From JBHGBM01 sp041946965 (GTDB lineage: Bacteria; Acidobacteriota; Terriglobia; Bryobacterales; Bryobacteraceae), in contig JBHGBM010000020.1 in assembly GCA_041946965.1 (NCBI GenBank), positions 1-64,000 on the forward strand: a stretch of DNA of 64,000 nt, given 5' to 3'. Below are positions 47,801 to 54,117 of this stretch, one piece after another. The notes under the pieces are model-generated. The model was given only the letters and a program-made list of their open reading frames with translations. It ran no database searches and was not told where the DNA came from. The translations under genes and the position numbers were made by a program. Each line of letters begins with the position of its first letter. The first letter of the stretch is position 1.

Positions 47801-47999
47801 CACCGTGGATTTCGGCGTGATCAAGGACTTCTTCCTGACCGAGCAGTCGCGCGTGCAGTACCGGTTGGAGACCTTCAACCTGTTCAACCGCGTGAACCTC
47901 AACGCTCCGGCGGCCAACCAGAGCGCCAACACGTTCGGGAAGATCACCGGGGCGGGTTCGCCGCGCGTGATCCAGATGGCGTTAAAGTACGTGTTCTGA
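44850..47999 (+). CDS. Oar-like TonB-dependent outer-membrane receptor
   Basis: A 1049-residue receptor with a signal peptide, a carboxypeptidase-regulatory-like N-terminal domain (GNVTDNSGAVVLGARITV), the plug motif VELPLNGRNPLQLQYL and a barrel closing with MALKYVF. GAGG-like AAAGAGGTC precedes the ATG. It is sandwiched between an esterase and a sulfatase (1 base to the sulfatase ATG), which suggests uptake of a sulfated or esterified compound; the ligand is not defined. Confidence 0.88.
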   Translation: MKRLSCLMLLACGIAWPQGSVTIFGNVTDNSGAVVLGARITVTNAETGLARTAASDATGNYVVSQLPIGRYSLKAEMQGFKTYLQENIAVQVDENRQVNITLEVGSLTESINVAAEITQVETRSGALREVVDSARIVELPLNGRNPLQLQYLVAGSGGRAGQDQAQNESVSINGARTNANNYSLDGGDNHDPYFNTPAIFPTPDALQEFSIQTNSYGAERGRNAGAYMNAVTKSGTNNFHGSAFEFLRNEKLNARNFFANNVPPFKRNQFGGTFGGPVRRDKTFFFGSYQRTTQRSAPGSVTATVLTEQQRRGDFSALGKALKDPLGGNFPGAVIPASRLHPASQKFLEAFIPLPNRPNGLVSFASQEKLDDDQVLGKIDHQLTGANQVSGRLLYNFNKRDEVTGNMPGFFAAIEYRNWSAAVTDTHIFSPTVLNTFNFSYNDITRRQLSIVPGNKSWNDFGAKFTRTFTADAPVGMHTTLDGYFNAFSRFPLNHFRKNIQFSEMLSWNRGAHFIKIGGDVRRSILNLQEFFRGDPYMRFRNTYTGDAAADFLLGRPTQIEQIAEDSNRPRTTEMDAFIQDDWKVSSRLTLNLGFRWDPYMPFIDQTDKFSQMRLGVQSKLFPNAPAGVVFAGDPGYPRGLVKRRLGEFAPRIGFAIDPFGDGKSSIRGGYGIFYSQIRQQAHNQISNNQPFAIKLTIDNPPGGIDNPYIETGNPFPFEPPQSSEAKAKYKFLLPMSMQQWNINFRNAIVQQWNLNLQRQFASAYVATVAYVGSKGNHLYLTNELNPAIYGRTGNTNQRRLYYPTFSTVTDQTAQGNSTYHSMQLTLNKRMSQGVTIQSNYTWSKLLDDASSDGSTPANPFDIGAQKGLSDFDIAHRFVTSFIWEMPRLKGARPLVRHVLGGWETNGIITLQSGRPFTIVSGKDNSGSAVNNDRADLVGNPYLDTGRPRGELVERYFNTAAFTANALGTFGNVGRNTMRAPGDATVDFGVIKDFFLTEQSRVQYRLETFNLFNRVNLNAPAANQSANTFGKITGAGSPRVIQMALKYVF

Positions 48000-48000
48000 T

Positions 48001-49392
48001 ATGAACCGGCGTCAATTTTTGCAAGGGGCGGCGCTGGCCGCCTCCGCGCCGGCCGCGGCGAAGCGGCCGCCCAACATCGTCTATATCATGGGCGATGACC
48101 TGGGGTACTCGGACCTGGGCTGTTATGGGCAGAAGAAGATCCGTACGCCAAACATCGACCGCCTGGCCGCCGAGGGCATGCGCTTTACCGACGCGTACTC
48201 GGGCTGCACGGTGTGCGCGCCTTCGCGCAGCGTGCTCATGACCGGCCTGCACATGGGCCACACCACGGTGCGCTCGAATCCCGGAGGCGTGCCCATTCTG
48301 GCGGAAGATTTCACGGTCGCTCAGATGCTGAAGCAGGCCGGCTACGCGACCGGCGGCTTCGGCAAGTGGGGCCTGGGAGACGTGGGGACGCCCGGCGTGC
48401 CCTGGAAGCATGGCTTCGACCGCTTCTTCGGGTACCTGCACCAGGTGCACGCGCACTTCTACTATCCGAAGTACCTGTACGACAACGAGAAGAAGGTGGC
48501 GCTCGCGGGCAACGAAAACGGCAAGCGCACGACGTATTCCCACGACGCGATCATGGAGCAGGCGCTGGGCTTTATACGCGCCAGCAAGGGGCGGCCGTTT
48601 TTCGCCTACCTGCCCGTCACCATCCCGCACTGGGAACTGCTGGTTCCGGAAGATTCTTTCCGCGAGTACCGCGGCAAGTTTCCCGAACACCGCTTCGAAG
48701 CCGGCCATTACGCCGTGCAGGAGAATCCGCACGCGGCGTACGCGGCCATGATCACGCGGCTGGACCGGGACGTAGGGCGGGTCATGTCGCTGCTGAAGGA
48801 GATGGGGGTGGACGATAACACTCTCGTGATCTTCACCAGCGACAACGGCGGGGCCATGCGGCTGCGGGGCGACGATTTCTTCGAGAGTTACGGGCCCTTC
48901 CGCGGCAACAAGCAGACCTTTTACGAGGGCGGCATCCGGGTGCCCTACATCGCCCGCTGGCCGGGACGCATCCAGGCCGGAGCGGTGAGCGCGCATCCTT
49001 TCGCCTTTTACGACTTCATGGCCACCGCGGCGGAGGTTGCGGGCGTGCGCGCGCCGGCGAAGACCGACGGCATCTCCATTGCCCCCACCCTGTTCGGCGC
49101 CGGCCGGCAGCGCGTACACGAGTTCCTGTATTGGGAGCTTCCGCCCTACGACGGCAAGACCGGCACGTTCCCCAAGGTGGATCCCCCGCAGGCCGTGCGC
49201 ATGGGCGAATGGAAGGCGGTGCGGCCCAAGGCCAATGCGCCGCTGGAACTCTATAACCTCAAGACGGATATCGGAGAGACGCGCAACGTGGCCGCGGAGC
49301 ATCCCGAGGTGATGGCGAAGATTCGGGCGTTCCTGAAGACCGCGCGCACCGAGCCGTTGCCCCAGCGCATGCCGGAACAGAGCTGGCAATAG
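48001..49392 (+). CDS. exported type I sulfatase
   Basis: A 463-residue sulfatase. A twin-arginine-like leader (MNRRQFLQGAALA) precedes PPNIVYIMGDDLGYSD with metal ligands Asp32 and Asp33. The formylglycine site CAPSRSVLMTG (Cys72) is canonical (C-x-P-S-R) and needs a Cys-type FGE in the same organism. GKWGLGD and FTSDNGG complete the family. It hydrolyses sulfate esters, probably in the periplasm. It is coupled to the receptor upstream with a 1-base gap. Confidence 0.9.
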   Translation: MNRRQFLQGAALAASAPAAAKRPPNIVYIMGDDLGYSDLGCYGQKKIRTPNIDRLAAEGMRFTDAYSGCTVCAPSRSVLMTGLHMGHTTVRSNPGGVPILAEDFTVAQMLKQAGYATGGFGKWGLGDVGTPGVPWKHGFDRFFGYLHQVHAHFYYPKYLYDNEKKVALAGNENGKRTTYSHDAIMEQALGFIRASKGRPFFAYLPVTIPHWELLVPEDSFREYRGKFPEHRFEAGHYAVQENPHAAYAAMITRLDRDVGRVMSLLKEMGVDDNTLVIFTSDNGGAMRLRGDDFFESYGPFRGNKQTFYEGGIRVPYIARWPGRIQAGAVSAHPFAFYDFMATAAEVAGVRAPAKTDGISIAPTLFGAGRQRVHEFLYWELPPYDGKTGTFPKVDPPQAVRMGEWKAVRPKANAPLELYNLKTDIGETRNVAAEHPEVMAKIRAFLKTARTEPLPQRMPEQSWQ

Positions 49393-49479
49393 CTTTTGCG
49401 GAGCCGGCGAGCCGGTGAAAAGGGGCTGGATTCCTCTTCGCGCTGGTGGTAGTATGAACGTGGCGCGAGGGGGGTTCCC

Positions 49480-49755
49480 ATGGGTGATGAGGAACTGAAC
49501 TTCACCGAGGAGGAAGCCCGCTGCTGGGCTGACGACCCACGCAACCAGGCGCAAGAGGGAAGCGCGTTGGGGTCGCGGCTTGCCGCTGTTCTGCTGCTCA
49601 CGATCGCTTCGCTGATTCTCATCTGGCTTGCGTATGCCGCGACGGTTTCGGACCGGGTCTCGCCGCCCGTGTCGAACGCCCTGTGGCTCGCGCCGTTCAC
49701 GCTAACCTCAAACGGGAAAAGGAGGAGACGCGATGCCGGCCATGGTCGAGACTGA
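49480..49755 (+). CDS. single-pass membrane protein of the candidate conjugation cassette
   Basis: A 91-residue protein with an acidic N-terminal part (residues 1-32, GDEELNFTEEEARCWADDP), one membrane helix (about 33-56, with LLLTIASLILIWLAYAA), and a short outside tail ending in a basic run (KRRRR). A G-rich Shine-Dalgarno lies 5-6 bases upstream. Its last 23 bases overlap the next gene in another frame. I do not recognise a family. Its position suggests a membrane anchor or target for the E1/E2-like pair downstream, which is inference. Confidence 0.6.
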   Translation: MGDEELNFTEEEARCWADDPRNQAQEGSALGSRLAAVLLLTIASLILIWLAYAATVSDRVSPPVSNALWLAPFTLTSNGKRRRRDAGHGRD

Positions 49756-49894
49756 AGTTATCGAGGAATCCCCGCCGGAAACCCGCGAAGTCCCCGAGGT
49801 CGTGGTGGAGGGCGAAGAAGCGGTTGTCCGCTTGGATACGCCTGAAGGCCTGGAGGAACGCCGGGTGAAGTTGCCGAAGACCACTTGGGGCTGA
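49733..49894 (+). CDS. 53-residue acidic small protein ending in Gly, candidate modifier
   Basis: A 53-residue protein too short for most gene callers, from the ATG at 49733. It is preceded by AAGGAGGAGACGCG, a near-ideal Shine-Dalgarno 7 bases before the start, which argues that it is expressed. It is Glu-rich (about 14 Glu), with a potential strand pair (EVVVEGEEAVVRL, then EERRVKLP), and ends in KTTWG, a free C-terminal Gly. A Gly carboxylate is what E1-like enzymes adenylate in ubiquitin-like systems, but 53 residues is below the usual beta-grasp length. A RiPP-like substrate is the alternative. Confidence 0.55.
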   Translation: MPAMVETEVIEESPPETREVPEVVVEGEEAVVRLDTPEGLEERRVKLPKTTWG

Positions 49895-49917
49895 ACCGCC
49901 CGCCGCGAGTCCGCGCG

Positions 49918-50259
49918 ATGTTGACCGAGACGCGCTGGTGCAAAGAGCAGGAACTGATGAAGAGCGTATTTCCTCAGTTCAAGCCCTACACACAGGACTC
50001 GGAGTTCGGGTTCGAAGGTTACTTGAAAGGCCCGCGATCCGGGCGTATGTACCGGGTCCTGCTGCGGGCGGAGCAGCTCACATATCCGCAATTCCCCCCG
50101 AGCGTTTGCGTGGAGCCGCGCATCGGGGAGCACTGGGTGGAGCGGCGCGGCTGGCGGGCGTTGTGCGCCATTCGCAACTGGCAGCCCGCACGCTCCACCT
50201 TCGCCAATACCTTGCTGGTCCTCATCCGTTACCTGGATGAGCACGACGGCCTGAATTAA
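49918..50259 (+). CDS. E2 (ubiquitin-conjugating enzyme)-like protein
   Basis: A 113-residue protein from the ATG at 49918 (a TTG at 49885 could add 11 residues). It has the layout of a UBC-fold protein: a strand-turn region FGFEGYLKGP, then YPQFPPSVCVEP (YP..PP at 56-61, the classic E2 motif), His72, a Cys at 83 (GWRALCAIRNW) in the place of the catalytic Cys, Trp88 and a helical C-terminus (FANTLLVLIRYLDEHDG). The absence of the N-terminal E2 helix explains part of the shortness. I infer E2-like function from this pattern; sequence identity to known E2s was not computed. Confidence 0.62.
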   Translation: MLTETRWCKEQELMKSVFPQFKPYTQDSEFGFEGYLKGPRSGRMYRVLLRAEQLTYPQFPPSVCVEPRIGEHWVERRGWRALCAIRNWQPARSTFANTLLVLIRYLDEHDGLN

Positions 50260-50281
50260 CACAAGCGGCCGGAGAGAAGCG

Positions 50282-51049
50282 GTGTTTTACGCCAGAAACC
50301 CGGGGGTTCGGGAACGGCTGGCCGGGACGCTGGTTTCCGTCATAGGCTGCGGCAGTTTCGGGTCGGCCATGGCGGAGATGCTGGCGCGCGCGGGCATCGG
50401 ACGGCTGGCGTTGATCGATCCGGAGACGTTGGCGGTGGAAAACCTGGGCCGCCACGTGCTGACGGCTGCGGATCTGGGCAAGCCCAAAGTATACGCGCTG
50501 GCACGCCGGCTGCGCGAGATCAACCCGGCACTCGAGGTGGATGCCCGCCGGGAGCGGTTTCACGACGCCGGCGGCGTGCTGCTGTGCTGCGCCGACTCGC
50601 GCCGCTGCGAGTCGCTGGTGAATGCCGTCTCGCTGGTGAAGGGCCTGCCGGCGGTGTACGTGGGCGCCTACGGCGCCGTCCGCGCCGGCGAGGTGCAGGT
50701 GGTGGCGCCGGGGCGGACCGCGTGCCGCGAATGTTTCGCGCAGTTCCGCGGCTACCAGGAAACCGCCGGCCGGGAACGCTACACCGACCCGGATTTCGAC
50801 GAGACCCGAACCCCGGGCCAGGAAGGGCTTTGGGGCTCCGTGCTGGCGGTGGCCGGGGTGGCGTTCCACGCGTTGCTGGCCCTGCTCGGCGTCCGCGGCG
50901 TGTTCGATTACGAACGCCCGCTGTGGATCGTCAACCTGGATTATGACGGGTTCCGGCCCTTCGCCGTGACTTTCGCCAGGGTGGCCCGGGGCTGCGCGGT
51001 GTGCGACGAGAGCCGCATCGCGGATCTTTCCGCCGCCCCGGCGAAATAA
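50282..51049 (+). CDS. ThiF/E1-like adenylating enzyme
   Basis: A 255-residue protein of the E1/ThiF/MoeB family. It starts with GTG at 50282 after GGAGAGAAG. The nucleotide loop VIGCGSFGSAMAEM (22-27 GCGSFG), IDPETLAVENLGRH (Asp46, Asn54, Arg57), Lys67 and Asp105 form the ATP site. CREC (148-151) and CAVC (238-241) give the typical Zn pair. The catalytic Cys of ThiF/MoeB is expected between these; I see Thr/Pro (RTPGQEG) there, so a thioester on this protein is not supported. It would adenylate the C-terminus of a small protein. It follows the E2-like gene by 22 bases. Confidence 0.78.
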   Translation: MFYARNPGVRERLAGTLVSVIGCGSFGSAMAEMLARAGIGRLALIDPETLAVENLGRHVLTAADLGKPKVYALARRLREINPALEVDARRERFHDAGGVLLCCADSRRCESLVNAVSLVKGLPAVYVGAYGAVRAGEVQVVAPGRTACRECFAQFRGYQETAGRERYTDPDFDETRTPGQEGLWGSVLAVAGVAFHALLALLGVRGVFDYERPLWIVNLDYDGFRPFAVTFARVARGCAVCDESRIADLSAAPAK

Positions 51050-51054
51050 AGCCG

Positions 51055-51083
51055 TTGACAACCGCGCCAGAGGGCCATACCAT
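51055..51083 (+). promoter_or_regulatory. sigma70-like promoter upstream of the Hdr/ETF cluster
   Basis: TTGACA (51055-51060) is followed by 17 bases and TACCAT (51078-51083), a full -35 match and a 4/6 -10 match. A second possible -10, TATACT (51109-51114), lies inside the decamer TAATATACTG. The HdrD-like gene starts with GTG at 51155 with GGAGG six bases upstream. Confidence 0.45.
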
Positions 51084-51154
51084 ACCTTTCAGGTCTTTAG
51101 GGTCCTAATATACTGAATAGTCCCGGCCCGCCAGAAGTTGCAAGGAGGTAAGCC

Positions 51155-52369
51155 GTGGGCGGCACAACCCAACTCGCTGACGCGGCGGGACCCGCCGCGG
51201 GGATCGCCGGCCTGCTTCGCTCGCCGGAAGGCAAAGAAATCCTTACCTGTCTCCAGTGCGGCACCTGCGCCGGAACCTGCCCGTACGGGGACGCCATGGC
51301 GTTTCCGGCCCGCCGCATCATCGCCATGCTGCGTGCCGGTCTCCTGGAGCAGGTCTACCAGAGCGACAGCCTGCTGCTGTGCGTGGCCTGTTACGCCTGC
51401 ATGGCCAAGTGCCCGCGCGGCATCCGGCTCACGGAGGTGCTGCTGCCGGCAGTGAAAGAGGAGGTCTTTCTTCGTCTTCCGGAGACGCCGGCCGAACTGC
51501 GCAAGGCGCTGGAAAACACGCTCCGGTACGGCAATCCGGGCGGGGAGCCTTCGCGCAAGCGCGCGGCGTGGGCGAAGACCGCCGCGGCGCCGGTGCGCAT
51601 CTTCGCGGAGGACCGCCGGCCCGCCGACGTGCTGTGGTTCGTGGAGTGCCAGAATTCGTACCACCCGCGCGGGCAGGACGTCAGCCGCGCCACGGCCCGG
51701 CTGTTCCATACGCTCGGCGTGGACTTCGCCATTCTCGGCAACGAGGAGAAGTGCGCGGGCGAATGCGCGCGCCTGCTGGGTGAAACCGGCCTGTTCGAGA
51801 CCCTGATGGATTACAACATGGCGGTGTTCCGGAAGTACCGGTTCAACCGCATCGTCACCTCCGGAGCGCACGCCTACGACGCTTTCAAGTACATGTATGC
51901 GGGGGTGGGGTTCGATTACCCCCTGGAACACACCACGCAGTTCCTGGCGCGCCACCTGGACCGCCTGCGGCCGCTGCTGACCCGCAAGCTGAACCGCACG
52001 GTGACGTATCACGATCCGTGCTGTCTGGGCCGTCACAACGGCATGTACGAGGAGCCGCGAGCGCTGTTGCGGGCCATTCCGGGCGTGAAGCTGGTGGAGA
52101 TGGCGCACAACCGCATGAACAGCATTTGCTGCGGCGGGGGCGGCGGAGGCATGTGGCTGGACACGTACTACAAATCCAAGAACCTGGAGCGCCTTTCGGA
52201 CCGCCGGGTGAAGGAAGCGGTGGCCGCCGGGGCCGACGTGCTGGCGGTTTCGTGCCCTTACGAAATTTCGCGGTTCGAGGACTCCGCCAAGGTGCTCGGC
52301 TGCGACGGCCGCCTGGCGGTCCGCGACATCGCCGAGCTGCTCAACGAAGCTCTCGAGGTGCAGTCATGA
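51155..52369 (+). CDS. HdrD-like Fe-S protein (HdrC plus CCG domains)
   Basis: A 404-residue soluble protein starting with GTG. Two [4Fe-4S] sites are visible at the N-terminus (Cys32/35/38/42, CLQCGTCAGTC; Cys76/79/82/86, CVACYACMAKC), then two CCG-type segments (CAGECARLLG; HDPCCLGRHNG and SICCGGGG). The first CCG segment lacks the CC pair. This combines HdrC-like and HdrB-like functions in one chain, as in HdrD/GlpC and EtfD-type partners. It leads the cluster, with the etfB ATG overlapping its stop by 4 bases, so it is likely an electron carrier for the ETF. Confidence 0.8.
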   Translation: MGGTTQLADAAGPAAGIAGLLRSPEGKEILTCLQCGTCAGTCPYGDAMAFPARRIIAMLRAGLLEQVYQSDSLLLCVACYACMAKCPRGIRLTEVLLPAVKEEVFLRLPETPAELRKALENTLRYGNPGGEPSRKRAAWAKTAAAPVRIFAEDRRPADVLWFVECQNSYHPRGQDVSRATARLFHTLGVDFAILGNEEKCAGECARLLGETGLFETLMDYNMAVFRKYRFNRIVTSGAHAYDAFKYMYAGVGFDYPLEHTTQFLARHLDRLRPLLTRKLNRTVTYHDPCCLGRHNGMYEEPRALLRAIPGVKLVEMAHNRMNSICCGGGGGGMWLDTYYKSKNLERLSDRRVKEAVAAGADVLAVSCPYEISRFEDSAKVLGCDGRLAVRDIAELLNEALEVQS

Positions 52370-53130
52370 AAATTACCGTTCTGATGCGCATGGTCCCCGA
52401 CGTGGTCGAAGAACTGGAGATCGCCTCCGGCGGAGTCAGCCTGGATCCGGAATCGGTGCGGATGGTTCCCAGCGAATCGGACGAGCACGCCCTGGAGCAG
52501 GCGCTGCTGCTCAAGGAATCCCTGGGCGGCAGCGTCACGGTGGTCATGCCGGATGCGCCGGAGGCGGACGCGGCGCTTTACACGGCGGCGGCCAAGGGCG
52601 CCGACCGCGTCGTCAAGATCGAGACGGCGGAGAGCGTGCCGGCGACCTCGGCGCGCGCGCGGATTCTGGCGGAGGCGGCAGCGGGCGCCGATCTCATCCT
52701 GACGGGCGTGCAGGCGCACGACGACCTCGACGCGCTGCTCGCACCGCTTGTGGCGCGGCGTCTCGGGCTGCCGCACGCCACCATCGTCACCAGGGTCGCG
52801 GTCGCGGCGGACCGCAAATCCGCCACCGTGTTGAAAGAATTGAGCGGCGGCGTCCGCGGCGAATTCGAGGCGCCGCTGCCGGCGGTGCTGGGCATTCAGG
52901 CGGCCGAGAAGCCGCCGCGCTACGTGCCGGTGGCGAAGGTGCGCGCCGCGGCCAAATCCGTGCGCATCGAGACCGTACAGGCGCAGGCGCCTGAGGACGC
53001 CGGGCCGGGCGTGGAGATTCTGCGGATGTACAAGCCGGAGGTCGCAAGCCACGCGGAGATGTTGGAGGGCGAGCCCGAGGAAGTCGCGGAGAAGGTCTGC
53101 GAGGTGCTTGCCGCCCGAGGGCTGTTCTAG
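52366..53130 (+). CDS. etfB: electron transfer flavoprotein beta subunit
   Basis: A 254-residue ETF beta/FixA protein from the ATG at 52366 (ATGA overlap with the upstream gene). The N-terminal MKITVLMRMVPDV strand and SESDEHALEQALLLKE, plus GVQAHDDLDALLAPLVARRLG, are ETF-beta features. With EtfA it forms an FAD-containing heterodimer that passes electrons from acyl-CoA dehydrogenases or similar donors to a membrane acceptor. A bifurcating type is possible but cannot be decided here. Confidence 0.88.
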   Translation: MKITVLMRMVPDVVEELEIASGGVSLDPESVRMVPSESDEHALEQALLLKESLGGSVTVVMPDAPEADAALYTAAAKGADRVVKIETAESVPATSARARILAEAAAGADLILTGVQAHDDLDALLAPLVARRLGLPHATIVTRVAVAADRKSATVLKELSGGVRGEFEAPLPAVLGIQAAEKPPRYVPVAKVRAAAKSVRIETVQAQAPEDAGPGVEILRMYKPEVASHAEMLEGEPEEVAEKVCEVLAARGLF

Positions 53131-53141
53131 AGAGGTGTGAC

Positions 53142-54107
53142 ATGGCCATCTGGATTCTGGCGGAACACTGGCGGGGAAACATTTCCGAGATTACGTATGA
53201 GATGCTGGCGCTCGGCCGCGAGCTGGCCGGCCAGTCGGGCGTGCCGCTCCAGGCGGTGCTGCTGGGGCACGGCGCACGGCCTCTGGCCGGCATGCTCGGC
53301 AAGGCCGACTCCGTGCTGTCGGTGGAGGATGCCGGGCTGGCCGAACCGCTGCCGGACGTGTACGCCGCGGTGCTGGCGGAACTGGCCCAGGCGCGCTCGC
53401 CCAAAGCCATTCTGGTGCCGCTGACCAACGTGAGCCTCGGCATCGGGACGCTTCTGGCGGACACGCTGAAGACTTCGGCCGCCAACTTCTGCAAGGATGC
53501 GTGCGTGGCGGACAGGCGCATCGAAGCGCGCTGTGTCGTTTACGGCGGCAAGATCGAGGTCAGGGTTGCGCTGCCGCGCGAACCCGCTGTCCTGGGGATC
53601 TGGCCCGGTGCACGGCCCGTGGATGCCGGGCGTTCTTCCGGCGACGTGCCGGTTGAAGACATCGCCGTGGCCGTTCCCCAATCGCCGGTGGCATTCAAGC
53701 GCTGGCTCGACCCGGAGCCCGGGGACGTGGACCTGACGCGCCAGGACGTGCTGGTCGCGGTGGGGCGCGGCATCCAATCGCAAGACAATCTGGCGCTGGC
53801 CGAGGAACTGGCCGAAGCGCTGGGCGGCGCGGTATGCGGTTCGCGCCCGGCCATCGACCAGGGCTGGCTGCCGCTCTCGCGCCAGGTGGGAAAGTCGGGC
53901 GTGACGGTCAAGCCCAAGCTGTATATCGCGGCGGGCATCAGCGGCGCGCCGGAGCACACCGAAGGGATGAAGGACTCCGCGACCATCATCGCGATCAACA
54001 CCGACCCGCGCGCTCCCATTTTCAACATTGCCGACTACGGCATTGTGGCCGACGTGCTCGACGTTCTGCCCGCGCTGACCGCCGCTCTCGGCGCGCACAA
54101 GAGCTGA
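53142..54107 (+). CDS. etfA: electron transfer flavoprotein alpha subunit
   Basis: A 321-residue ETF alpha/FixB protein. The C-terminal FAD-binding region is clear: DQGWLPLSRQVGKSGVTVKP, YIAAGISGAPEHTEGM and INTDPRAPIFNIADYG. The N-terminal domain pairs with EtfB. It starts 11 bases after etfB, and the next gene, for the membrane EtfD-like protein, begins 10 bases later. Confidence 0.92.
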   Translation: MAIWILAEHWRGNISEITYEMLALGRELAGQSGVPLQAVLLGHGARPLAGMLGKADSVLSVEDAGLAEPLPDVYAAVLAELAQARSPKAILVPLTNVSLGIGTLLADTLKTSAANFCKDACVADRRIEARCVVYGGKIEVRVALPREPAVLGIWPGARPVDAGRSSGDVPVEDIAVAVPQSPVAFKRWLDPEPGDVDLTRQDVLVAVGRGIQSQDNLALAEELAEALGGAVCGSRPAIDQGWLPLSRQVGKSGVTVKPKLYIAAGISGAPEHTEGMKDSATIIAINTDPRAPIFNIADYGIVADVLDVLPALTAALGAHKS

Positions 54108-54117
54108 CGAGGACACC

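Noticed and set aside
49480..51049. Pup/PafA-type, Bil/CBASS or PRTRC assignment for the small cassette
   Set aside because: No GGQ/E ending and no PafA, no JAB/DUB or CD-NTase, no ParB-related gene nearby; gene content does not match these systems exactly.
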